A DNA stretch of 5,850 nt from Pseudomonadota bacterium. Lineage in GTDB: Bacteria; Pseudomonadota; Alphaproteobacteria; Rhizobiales; Aestuariivirgaceae. Position 1 is the stretch's first letter. Each line of letters starts with the position of its first letter. The stretch is taken from positions 1 through 5,850 of the forward strand of contig JAEKFU010000322.1 of NCBI GenBank assembly GCA_016522385.1, written 5' to 3'. The notes under the pieces were generated by a model. It did no database searches. It was not told the origin of the DNA and saw only the letters and a program-made list of their open reading frames with translations. This document shows, piece after piece, positions 1 to 5,850 of this stretch. The translations under genes and the position numbers were made by a program.

Positions 1-2
1 AG

Positions 3-836
3 GCCGTCCGTGCCATTGCCGGGCTCGATGAGCCCGACGCCGACAACCCGATCGCTGTCCGTGTGCGGGCCGAAACCGCCGAGTTGACCGCTGCCGGCAT
101 GCCTGCTGAAGATGCAGCACGCCTGTCAGCCTATCGCATCTTCGGATCCAAACCGGGCGCTTACGGCGCCGGCCTGCAGGCGCTGATCGACGAAAAACTT
201 TGGACCGAACGCGGCGATCTTGCCGCTGCCTACATTACCTGGGGTGCATACGCCTATGGCAAAGCGTCCAACGGCACGCGTTCTGAAGAGGCGTTCACCC
301 GACGCCTCAAACGCATCGAAGCCGTTGTCCACAATCAGGACAACCGCGAACACGACCTGCTCGATTCGGACGACTATTACCAGTTCGAAGGCGGCATGAG
401 CGCTGCTGTCGAGACAGTCTCCGGCCGGCAGCCGGTCGTCTATCACAACGACCACTCGCGCCCCGAACGGCCGCTGACCCGCACGCTGGAGGAAGAAATC
501 GGTCGCATCATGCGCTCGCGCGTCGCCAACCCCAAATGGATCGCCGGCGTCATGCGCCACGGCTACAAGGGCGCCTTCGAGATTGCCGCCACAGTAGACT
601 ATATGTTCGCCTTTGCCGCCACCACCGGCGCTGCGAAATCGCACCACTTCGACCTGGCTTACGATGCATTCCTAGCCGATCAGAACGTCCATGACTTCAT
701 CCGGGACAACAACCCGGCCGCGCTCACCGAGCTTGCCCAGCGCTTCGAAGAGGCTTTCACCCGCGGCCTTTGGACACCAAAGTCCAATTCGGCCTACTAT
801 CGTCTGCATCAACTCACTGGAAAGGCCGTGTCATGA
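3..836 (+). CDS. cobN: Cobaltochelatase subunit CobN, C-terminal part (5'-truncated by window edge)
   Basis: Large subunit of the ATP-dependent CobNST chelatase, which inserts Co2+ into hydrogenobyrinic acid a,c-diamide in the aerobic B12 pathway. The frame is open to the left edge, so the visible 277 residues are the C-terminal fifth or so of a protein that is usually about 1,200-1,300 residues. A GTG at 63 is internal, not a start. Signature blocks of the CobN/magnesium-chelatase H family are visible: FGSKPGAYGAG (visible residues 47-57), NREHDLLDSDDYYQF (about 114-128) and NPKWIAGVMRHGYKGA (about 176-191). The His and acidic residues in these blocks are typical of the family. The stop overlaps the cobO start as ATGA, so translation of the two is probably coupled. 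CobS and CobT, the AAA+ partners, are not in the window. Identification is confident; only the missing 5' part is unknown. Confidence 0.96.
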   Translation, partial: AVRAIAGLDEPDADNPIAVRVRAETAELTAAGMPAEDAARLSAYRIFGSKPGAYGAGLQALIDEKLWTERGDLAAAYITWGAYAYGKASNGTRSEEAFTRRLKRIEAVVHNQDNREHDLLDSDDYYQFEGGMSAAVETVSGRQPVVYHNDHSRPERPLTRTLEEEIGRIMRSRVANPKWIAGVMRHGYKGAFEIAATVDYMFAFAATTGAAKSHHFDLAYDAFLADQNVHDFIRDNNPAALTELAQRFEEAFTRGLWTPKSNSAYYRLHQLTGKAVS

Positions 837-1468
837 GCAAAAGAACCGACAGCATGACCGAGGAAGAACGCGCCGCCTACCATACCGACAAGATGAAGAA
901 GAAAAAGGCCGCCCGCGACAAGATAATGGCCACCAAGACGACCAAGAAAGGTCTGATCATCGTCCACACCGGCAAGGGCAAGGGCAAATCGACCGCCGCC
1001 TTCGGCATGATCTTCCGCTGTATTGCCCATAAGATGCCCTGCGCTGTGGTCCAGTTCATCAAAGGCGGCATGTCGACCGGTGAGCGCGACCTGATCACTG
1101 CCAATCACACCGACATCTGCAAATTCCACACCATGGGCGAAGGCTTCACGTGGGAGACCCAGGACAAGACCCGCGATATGGAAATGGCCGCTGCCGCCTG
1201 GGAAAAGGCCAAGGAACTGATCCGCGATGAGCGAAATGCCATGGTGTTGTTGGATGAGATCAACATTGCGCTTCGTTACGACTATATCGACGTCAACGAG
1301 GTGGCCGATTTTCTCAAGACCGAAAAGCCCGAGATGACCCACGTCGTTCTCACCGGCCGCAACGCCAAGGAAGAATTGATCGAGATCGCCGACCTTGTCA
1401 CCGAAATGGAACAGGTCAAGCACCCCTTCCGCGCCGGCATTAAGGCCCAGATCGGCGTTGAGTTCTAA
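833..1468 (+). CDS. cobO: Corrinoid (cob(I)yrinic acid a,c-diamide) adenosyltransferase CobO
   Basis: Transfers the 5'-deoxyadenosyl group of ATP to the reduced cobalt of cobyrinic acid a,c-diamide, the step after cobalt insertion by CobN; a cytosolic enzyme of the CobA/CobO/BtuR family. The 211 residues match the usual family length. A charged, Lys-rich N-terminal segment (residues 1-40) precedes a P-loop, HTGKGKGKST (45-54). VVQFIKGG (72-79), the Walker-B-like MVLLDEIN (137-144), LTGRNA (173-178) and the C-terminal AGIKAQIGVEF follow in family order. I chose the ATG at 833 because it overlaps the cobN stop by ATGA and gives the normal N-terminus. An in-frame ATG at 770 would lie well inside cobN and is unlikely. 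Confidence 0.96.
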   Translation: MSKRTDSMTEEERAAYHTDKMKKKKAARDKIMATKTTKKGLIIVHTGKGKGKSTAAFGMIFRCIAHKMPCAVVQFIKGGMSTGERDLITANHTDICKFHTMGEGFTWETQDKTRDMEMAAAAWEKAKELIRDERNAMVLLDEINIALRYDYIDVNEVADFLKTEKPEMTHVVLTGRNAKEELIEIADLVTEMEQVKHPFRAGIKAQIGVEF

Positions 1469-1473
1469 GGTCT

Positions 1474-3027
1474 GTGACTGCCGACGAACGCATCCGCGAC
1501 CTGAACAGCCAGGCAACCGTCCTGCAGCAGCAAAAGCGCTGGAGAGAGGCCATTGCCCTGTTCGATGAGGCGCTGGCGATCGGGCCCGGGAATGCATCGT
1601 TGCACTTCAACAAGGCGAACGTGTTGGCAACATCCGGAAATCAGACCCTCGCCATCCCATCCTATAAGCAAGCTATCAAGCTGAATCCCAATCATTGGAA
1701 AGCCCGCCTTAACCTTGCCCATGCGCAGTATGCCGTCGGCAACTTGGGAGCTGCCGAACGCACATTGCGCAACTGCGCAAATAGGGCCCCGCGCAATGAT
1801 GCCGATATCCAGTTCGCGCTCGGCAAATGGTTCGCAAAGCTGGATCAGTTCGAAAAGGCGCGGACCCATTATGAAGCCTCGGCGGCAGCCAGCCCGCCAA
1901 ACCGTGAGGCAATGATTGAGCTTGCCGCCATCAATGCCCAGTTGGGCGATATGGCACCTGCTGTCGCGCTCTGCCGGCAAGCCTTGTCCAGCGGACCGGC
2001 AACCGGGCGCGCATACCATCTAATTGCTCGCCTCGATCCGCAGAGTCTGAACGCACATGACATCGCAGTCCTGCGCGACCTCGCCGAGGACAAAACAAAG
2101 TCGGGCCCGGACCGGCGAATGGCTTCTTTCGCACTCGGTCGATACTACGAGCGCGCAGACAAGCATGATGATGCATTTGCCTGGTTTGTGCACGGTAACC
2201 GACTTCGACGTTCAAGCCACGACCCACAGCAACACCAGCAACTGTGCGACAGGCTGATGGAATCCTTCAATGCTGACCTCATCGCGGCCAAACAAGTCCA
2301 TGGTAACGCAACCGAGCGCCCCATCTTCATCATCGGCATGCCGCGCTCGGGAACGACATTGTGCGAACAGATCATCGCCAGCCATCCGCAGGCAGCCGGC
2401 GTTGGCGAATTGGATGAACTGAAGAATTTGACAACGCAAATCGGCTCCAGCACTTACCCAGAAAACATCGCTAAATTGACGCGGAGCGATGTTGCCCGGC
2501 TCGCCGCGAGATACCTCAAACGGATTGACCAACTGGCCGGCAGTGACGCCCTGCGGATCGCTGATAAGTGGCCGACCAACTTCTTACACCTCGGCTTCAT
2601 TGCCATCTTGTTTTGCAACGCGCGCGTCGTGCACTGCCAGCGTGATCCACTTGATACTTGTCTCTCGATCTTTACCGAGAATTTCACCGGCGTTGCCTAT
2701 TCCAACGATCTGCAGCACATCGGATCCTTCTACCGTCAATATCGCAGACTGATGACCCATTGGACAAAGGTGTTGCCGGTGACGATCTTCAATCTGTCGT
2801 ACGAGAGCCTAGTTGAGAACCAGGAGAAGGCGACGCGGGATCTGCTCGAATTCTGCGGCCTCGACTGGAACCCCGCGTGCCTCGACTTTCACTCGACAAA
2901 ACGCGCCGTCAAGACCACCAGCATGCAGCAGGTCCGCCAACCGTTATACAGCCGCTCCGTCGGCCGCTGGAAAAAATTCCAACGACACCTGGACCCTTTA
3001 CGCCACGCTCTAACCAACAGGTCGTGA
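1474..3027 (+). CDS. TPR-repeat sulfotransferase family protein
   Basis: A 517-residue protein with two parts. Residues about 10-240 are helical repeats of tetratricopeptide type (for example KRWREAIALFDEALAIGPGN at 21-40 and the unit LAIPSYKQAIKLNPNH at 59-74). Residues about 282-515 are a sulfotransferase domain of the Sulfotransfer_3 kind. The PAPS 5'-phosphosulfate loop reads PIFIIGMPRSGTT (283-295), followed by GELDEL (311-316) and DKWPTNF (364-370). The 3'-phosphate motif is in CQRDPLDTCLSIF (388-400), and the C-terminal RSVGRWKKF (494-502) is typical. Such enzymes move sulfate from PAPS to a hydroxyl or tyrosine of a glycan, peptide or small molecule; the acceptor cannot be read from sequence. 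No signal peptide or membrane segment is evident. The start is GTG at 1474, just behind AAGG at 1467-1470; no ATG exists before residue 147 in this frame. It lies 5 nt after cobO, so it is probably co-transcribed, yet it has no known B12 role. By eye its base composition is a little less GC-rich than its neighbours, which fits later insertion into the locus. Confidence 0.9.
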   Translation: MTADERIRDLNSQATVLQQQKRWREAIALFDEALAIGPGNASLHFNKANVLATSGNQTLAIPSYKQAIKLNPNHWKARLNLAHAQYAVGNLGAAERTLRNCANRAPRNDADIQFALGKWFAKLDQFEKARTHYEASAAASPPNREAMIELAAINAQLGDMAPAVALCRQALSSGPATGRAYHLIARLDPQSLNAHDIAVLRDLAEDKTKSGPDRRMASFALGRYYERADKHDDAFAWFVHGNRLRRSSHDPQQHQQLCDRLMESFNADLIAAKQVHGNATERPIFIIGMPRSGTTLCEQIIASHPQAAGVGELDELKNLTTQIGSSTYPENIAKLTRSDVARLAARYLKRIDQLAGSDALRIADKWPTNFLHLGFIAILFCNARVVHCQRDPLDTCLSIFTENFTGVAYSNDLQHIGSFYRQYRRLMTHWTKVLPVTIFNLSYESLVENQEKATRDLLEFCGLDWNPACLDFHSTKRAVKTTSMQQVRQPLYSRSVGRWKKFQRHLDPLRHALTNRS

Positions 3028-3053
3028 AATCCTGCATGTTGTCGCTTCCATGC

Positions 3054-3082
3054 TTGACCCATCCGGCCGCTGGGCCTAGATC
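3054..3082 (+). promoter_or_regulatory. Candidate sigma-70-type promoter of the downstream cob unit
   Basis: TTGACC at 3054-3059 matches five of six bases of the -35 consensus. It is followed after 17 nt by TAGATC at 3077-3082, a weak -10 with three matches. Transcription would begin near 3089, right at the 5' edge of the structured leader, as expected if the leader is a riboswitch. The position is persuasive, but the -10 is poor and a chance match is possible. Confidence 0.35.
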
Positions 3083-3083
3083 T

Positions 3084-3240
3084 GTAACCGGACAAGCAGC
3101 GTTCCATATTGAAGGGAACTGAAAGCGAGTCCGGTGCGGTTGACCCACGCCGGGAACCAACGCCGGAAGCTGCTCAACGACCGCCCGGTGGAGCCGGGTG
3201 TAAATGCTGCCGTGTCCCATAAGGCAAAGAAAGGCAGCAA
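3084..3240 (+). promoter_or_regulatory. Probable cobalamin riboswitch (divergent) in the leader of the DUF6732-cbiX-cobH-cobL unit
   Basis: This non-coding stretch resembles a cobalamin-sensing leader RNA. Seen directly: GTTCC (3101-3105) can pair with GGAAC (3115-3119), with GAAGGGAA at 3111-3118 like the conserved AAAAGGGAA segment. GTCCGGTGCG (3129-3138) resembles the UCCAGUGCG of the E. coli btuB riboswitch. CGCCGGAAGCTG (3161-3172) resembles its CUGGAGCUG. CCGG-CG-TTG-CCC (3131-3146) can fold back on GGG-CAA-CG-CCGG (3152-3166) as one interrupted hairpin. Further possible pairings are ACCGGAC (3087-3093) with GTCCGGT (3129-3135), AGCAGC (3095-3100) with GCTGCT (3169-3174), and CCCGG (3184-3188) with CCGGG (3194-3198). 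The usual CCCGCAACTGT block and a clear B12 box are absent, so it would be a variant class. The context, directly before B12 genes, supports the call. Exact ends are approximate. Confidence 0.6.
3206..3238 (+). promoter_or_regulatory. Hairpin able to sequester the ribosome binding site of the next gene
   Basis: GCTGCC (3206-3211) and GGCAGC (3233-3238) form a perfect 6-bp inverted repeat around a 21-nt loop. The Shine-Dalgarno-like AAAGG (3230-3234), 8 nt before the ATG at 3243, runs into the 3' arm. No T-run follows, so this is not an intrinsic terminator. It fits a translational expression platform of the upstream riboswitch-like leader. The function is inferred from layout only. Confidence 0.45.
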
Positions 3241-3242
3241 CC

Positions 3243-3440
3243 ATGACACGCATTCTTCTCAGCACAATCTTCACCTCAGCCGCCGCGAGCGCCGCGTTCG
3301 CGGACCCGGGCCACTTGGCCAATGCGGGCCACGGTCACGATCACTGGCTTGGCTATGGCACTCCGGCCGTCATTGCCGCTGTGGCAGCCGGTATATGGCT
3401 CGCTCGGTATGTCGCCGCAACAAGCACAAGGAGTGCGTGA
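3243..3440 (+). CDS. Small His-rich exported/membrane protein, DUF6732-like
   Basis: A 65-residue protein. Residues 1-20 (ending SAAFA, then DPGHL) look like a signal peptide with an AxA-type cleavage site. A short His-rich stretch follows (His 24, 30, 32 and 34, in GHLANAGHGHDHW). Residues about 40-58 (TPAVIAAVAAGIWLARYV) form one membrane helix, and the tail is short and polar. I recognise the pattern from small proteins annotated DUF6732 near B12 genes of alphaproteobacteria; that assignment is from memory. It is the first gene after the riboswitch-like leader and so is probably B12-regulated. The His cluster would sit outside the cytoplasm, which suggests binding of cobalt or another metal, perhaps in uptake; this is inference. 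The start at 3243 is preferred over an in-frame ATG at 3204 because it has AAAGG at 3230-3234 and begins directly with the signal peptide. Confidence 0.75.
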   Translation: MTRILLSTIFTSAAASAAFADPGHLANAGHGHDHWLGYGTPAVIAAVAAGIWLARYVAATSTRSA

Positions 3441-3589
3441 TACCAGCTTCCCCGCTGACGCCCTCGGGTTTTCCCCAAAGATCAATCTCCCGGTGGCCCG
3501 AGCGGAAATATGGATCCTCCGAACAAGCCCGAGGACGACAGGTGGGGTAGGCAAACCAGGCGAAAGAACAGCCCGAAAAGGAAGGCAAA

Positions 3590-4621
3590 ATGGAAAAACT
3601 CGGTATCATGGTCTGCGGGCACGGCAGTCGCAATCGGCTCGCGGTGGAGGAGTTCGCCAAGGTCGCCGAAGGGTTGCGCGCTGCCATGCCGGAATATCCG
3701 GTCGAATACGGCTATCTCGAATTCGCCAACCCAGTGATCCATGTCGGGCTCGACAAGCTGCGCGAGCAGGGCGTTACCCGGGTGCTTGCCGTCCCCGGCA
3801 TGCTGTTTGCCGCCGGCCACGCCAAGAACGACATCCCTGCGGTGCTCAACGCCTACGCCGCCAAGCATGATGGCTTTACCATCGAGTACGGCAAGGAACT
3901 TGGCATCGATGCCAAGATGATGCAGGCCGCAGGTGCCCGCATTCAGCAGGCGATCGACGGCGCCGAATCCGAAGTGCCCCTGCATGAGACAATGCTGGTC
4001 GTTGTCGGTCGCGGCGCGTCTGACCCGGATGCCAACTCGAACGTCTCCAAGGTCACGCGCATGCTGTGGGAAGGCTTTGGTTTCGGCTGGGCCGAGACAT
4101 TCTATTCCGGCGTGACATTCCCACTGGTCGAACCAGGCCTGCGGCATGCCGCCAAGCTTGGCTTCAGGCGCATTGTCGTTTTTCCGTATTTCCTGTTCAC
4201 CGGCGTCCTGGTCAACCGCATCTATCAGCACATGCAGCTGGTCGCCGCCGATCATCCCGAGATCGAGTTCATCAAGGCACCGTATCTCAACGATCATCCC
4301 CAGGTGATGGAAACCTTCAGGGAACGGGTTTGGCAGATCCTCGATGGTGACAACGCGATGAACTGCGCCCTGTGCAAGTACCGGGCCCAGGTGCTCGGCT
4401 TCGAGAACGAAGTCGGCCTGCCCCAGGAAAGCCATCACCACCATGTCGAGGGCGTCGGCGATAGCTGCACCCTGTGCGATGGCGAGTGCAATGGCGCCTG
4501 CCAGGAGAAGCCCCACCCGCATAGCCACGATCACGGCCACGATCATAATCATGACCATCACCACCACCCCTATCCGCATGCTGGTCATCCGTTGGGGCCG
4601 AACAGCATGAAAAGGGTTTGA
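3590..4621 (+). CDS. cbiX: Sirohydrochlorin chelatase CbiX, long form with Cys/His-rich tail
   Basis: Class II chelatase of the CbiX/SirB family, which inserts Co2+ (or Fe2+ in the siroheme branch) into sirohydrochlorin without ATP. The 343 residues correspond to the long form, with two tandem half-domains. The first has the metal-site CGHGSR (9-14) and GHAKND (76-81); the second has GRGASDPDAN (140-149) and the family block FPYFLFTGVLVNRI (198-211). After about residue 255 comes a tail with MNCALC (257-262), CTLC (293-296) and CNGAC (300-304), then a His-rich run (282-333, densest at 310-326). Long CbiX proteins are known to carry an Fe-S-binding MxCxxC motif and a His-rich segment, and this tail fits that. 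The start is supported by AGGAAGG (3579-3585), 4 nt before the ATG. Its stop lies 11 nt before the preferred cobH ATG. Since CobN already serves late cobalt insertion, its role here may be siroheme synthesis, metal delivery or a backup early insertion. Confidence 0.92.
   Translation: MEKLGIMVCGHGSRNRLAVEEFAKVAEGLRAAMPEYPVEYGYLEFANPVIHVGLDKLREQGVTRVLAVPGMLFAAGHAKNDIPAVLNAYAAKHDGFTIEYGKELGIDAKMMQAAGARIQQAIDGAESEVPLHETMLVVVGRGASDPDANSNVSKVTRMLWEGFGFGWAETFYSGVTFPLVEPGLRHAAKLGFRRIVVFPYFLFTGVLVNRIYQHMQLVAADHPEIEFIKAPYLNDHPQVMETFRERVWQILDGDNAMNCALCKYRAQVLGFENEVGLPQESHHHHVEGVGDSCTLCDGECNGACQEKPHPHSHDHGHDHNHDHHHHPYPHAGHPLGPNSMKRV
4514..4567 (+). repeat. Low-complexity His/Asp codon repeat in cbiX
   Basis: Codons for residues 309-326 of CbiX are mostly CAT or CAC alternating with GAT or GAC, giving a near-repeat of GATCACGGCCAC-like units and the peptide core HSHDHGHDHNHDHHHH. 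Such tracts expand and contract easily, so the length may differ between strains. The likely role is metal storage or delivery to the chelatase. Confidence 0.6.
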
Positions 4622-4632
4622 AGCGAGCACTG

Positions 4633-5259
4633 ATGGACTACTTGCGTGATCCCGACACCATCTACGCCCGCTCCTTCGCCATCATCCGCGAAGAGGCGCC
4701 TTTAGACCGCCTGCCCGATGCCGTGCAACCGGTCGCCGTGCGCCTGATCCACGCTTGCGGCATGATCGATGTGCTCGATGACCTGCAAATTTCCGAAGAG
4801 CTGCCGGTCGCTGTCCGCAATGCGGTTTCCAGTGGAAAGCCAATTCTGGCCGATTGCGAAATGGTCAAAGCCGCCGTCATCCGCCGCAACCTGCCGGAAA
4901 CCTGTCAGGTCATCTGCACACTGAACGACCCGCGCGCCGCTGATGTTGGCTTCCAGCAATCCATCACCCGGTCTGCCGCCGCAGTTTCCTTATGGCGCGA
5001 CCATCTGACCGGTGCCGTCGTGATCATCGGTAATGCGCCGACCGCCCTGTTCGCGCTATTGGAAATGATCGATGCAGGCGCCGAAAGGCCCGCCGCAATC
5101 ATTGCCATGCCGGTTGGTTTCGTCGGCGCGACAGAGGCCAAGCACGAACTGCACGTCAATTCGCGCGGCGTGCCCTACGCCACCATCCTGGGCCGCCGCG
5201 GTGGCTCCGCCATGGCCGCTGCCGCCTTTAACGCCCTGTTTGCCCGGCAACGCCAATGA
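4633..5259 (+). CDS. cobH: Precorrin-8X methylmutase CobH
   Basis: Moves the C-11 methyl group to C-12, turning precorrin-8X into hydrogenobyrinic acid; a cytosolic enzyme of the CobH/CbiC family. The 208 residues match the usual length. The N-terminal MDYLRDPDTIYARSFAIIRE aligns with the start of P. denitrificans CobH (DYIRDGNAIYERSFAIIR). The catalytic His is H40 in RLIHACG, equivalent to His43 there. Other family blocks are ILADCEMV (71-78), VICTLNDPR (93-101), IGNAPTALFALLEM (132-145) and MPVGFVGATEAK (159-170). I prefer the ATG at 4633, with weak GAAGCGAG upstream. A TTG at 4618, overlapping the cbiX stop as TTGA and closely behind AAAAGGG, would add five residues (MKRAL) and cannot be ruled out. 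The stop overlaps the cobL start as ATGA. Confidence 0.95.
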   Translation: MDYLRDPDTIYARSFAIIREEAPLDRLPDAVQPVAVRLIHACGMIDVLDDLQISEELPVAVRNAVSSGKPILADCEMVKAAVIRRNLPETCQVICTLNDPRAADVGFQQSITRSAAAVSLWRDHLTGAVVIIGNAPTALFALLEMIDAGAERPAAIIAMPVGFVGATEAKHELHVNSRGVPYATILGRRGGSAMAAAAFNALFARQRQ

Positions 5260-5850
5260 CGACGCCCTTATTCACGCTGATCGGCATGGGTGACGATGGC
5301 CTCGCCGGCCTGCCATGCTCGACCATAAAACGCATCCAGGACGCTGACATCATCATTGGCTCCGCCCGTCTGCTCGGATTGCTGGACAGAACCACCGCCG
5401 AACAACACCTTTGGCCATCGCCGTTCGATCCGATGGTTAATCAGCTGAGATCATGGGCCGGCAAGTCCGTCATCATCCTCGCCACTGGAGACCCGTTGTG
5501 GTTCGGCGCCGGCTCGACCTTGCTGAAGCACTTTGCGAGTGATGAATTTGCCGTAATCCCGCACATTTCCGCCTTTCAGTTGGCTGCCGCCCGTATGGGT
5601 TGGGCCCTGCAGGACACTGAAACGGTATCCTTGCATGGCCGACCGACAAGTCTGATTGAACCCTACATCCAGCCGGGCGCCCGCGTGCTGGTGCTCACAA
5701 GCAACGCCACATGCATTTCAGAAATTGCTCGACGTTTTGCAAAACGCGGCTTCGGTGGCAGCGAATTCACCATTCTGGAGCATATGGGGGGTGAGCTCGA
5801 AAACCGCTTTAAGTTCCAGGCGCAACAGATTCCAAAGACTCCATTTTCCG
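5256..5850 (+). CDS. cobL: Precorrin-6Y C5,15-methyltransferase (decarboxylating) CobL, N-terminal CbiE domain (3'-truncated by window edge)
   Basis: SAM-dependent enzyme that methylates C-5 and C-15 of precorrin-6B and decarboxylates the C-12 acetate to give precorrin-8X, the CobH substrate. The frame is open from the ATG at 5256 to the window end, 198 residues, covering about one CbiE-type methyltransferase domain. Visible family blocks are LFTLIGMGDDGLAGL (5-19), ADIIIGSARLL (30-40), WPSPFDPM (53-60), the SAM-pocket-like VIILATGDPLWFGAG (72-86), SAFQLAAARMGWALQD (105-120), SLHGRP (125-130) and ILEHMGGE (173-180). Whether the C-terminal CbiT-like domain is fused, as in CobL, or is a separate gene lies beyond the window; full CobL is about 400 residues. 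It overlaps cobH by ATGA, so the two are translationally coupled. Confidence 0.93.
   Translation, partial: MTTPLFTLIGMGDDGLAGLPCSTIKRIQDADIIIGSARLLGLLDRTTAEQHLWPSPFDPMVNQLRSWAGKSVIILATGDPLWFGAGSTLLKHFASDEFAVIPHISAFQLAAARMGWALQDTETVSLHGRPTSLIEPYIQPGARVLVLTSNATCISEIARRFAKRGFGGSEFTILEHMGGELENRFKFQAQQIPKTPFS

Noticed and set aside
809..1597. A 262-codon open frame on the minus strand opposite cobO.
   Set aside because: It mirrors the codons of cobO and enters the sulfotransferase gene; no domain and no plausible ribosome binding context.
3065..3076. GGCC-GCTG-GGCC as a terminator for the sulfotransferase gene.
   Set aside because: The stem is only 4 bp and no T-run follows, so it does not support intrinsic termination.
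3510..3737. A 75-codon basic frame between DUF6732 and cbiX as a real gene.
   Set aside because: It overlaps cbiX by 148 nt in another frame, has only a weak ribosome binding site and no recognised homology; kept only as a low-interest note.
3482..4630. A 382-codon open frame on the minus strand opposite cbiX.
   Set aside because: It is the antisense shadow of a GC-rich gene; it also extends past both ends of the cbiX frame, has odd composition and no recognisable domain, while cbiX is unmistakable.
1..5850. Insertion sequences, CRISPR arrays, tRNA or rRNA genes.
   Set aside because: No spaced direct-repeat array, transposase frame, terminal inverted repeats around any gene, or tRNA/rRNA-like sequence was seen.

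Overview
The window is a stretch of an aerobic-type cobalamin (vitamin B12) biosynthesis locus, with all recognisable genes on the + strand. The protein sequences (CobN, CobO, CobH and CobL of the Pseudomonas denitrificans/Rhodobacter type), the GC-rich codon use and the gene mix point to an alphaproteobacterium. I cannot name a genus from this sequence alone.

Region 1 (1-1468) holds the C-terminal end of cobN, the large subunit of the late cobalt chelatase, followed by complete cobO, the corrinoid adenosyltransferase. They overlap by ATGA and are clearly co-translated. Region 2 (1474-3027) is an unexpected gene: a 517-residue protein with N-terminal tetratricopeptide repeats and a C-terminal PAPS-dependent sulfotransferase domain. 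It starts with GTG 5 nt after the cobO stop and has no known part in B12 synthesis. Region 3 (3028-3242) is non-coding and looks like the leader of a second transcription unit. It has a candidate promoter, a structured RNA resembling a divergent cobalamin riboswitch, and a final hairpin that can hide the ribosome binding site of the next gene.

Region 4 (3243-5850) is the downstream unit: a 65-residue His-rich secreted or membrane protein (DUF6732-like), a long-form CbiX chelatase with a Cys- and His-rich tail, cobH (precorrin-8X methylmutase), and the start of cobL (precorrin-6Y methyltransferase), which runs off the window end.

Together the genes cover ring methylation and decarboxylation (CobL), methyl migration to hydrogenobyrinate (CobH), cobalt insertion (CobN with CobS and CobT, not seen here) and adenosylation (CobO). 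CbiX and the small His-rich protein suggest additional metal handling. The most notable points are the sulfotransferase embedded in the locus, the atypical riboswitch-like leader, and the two His-rich products downstream of it.
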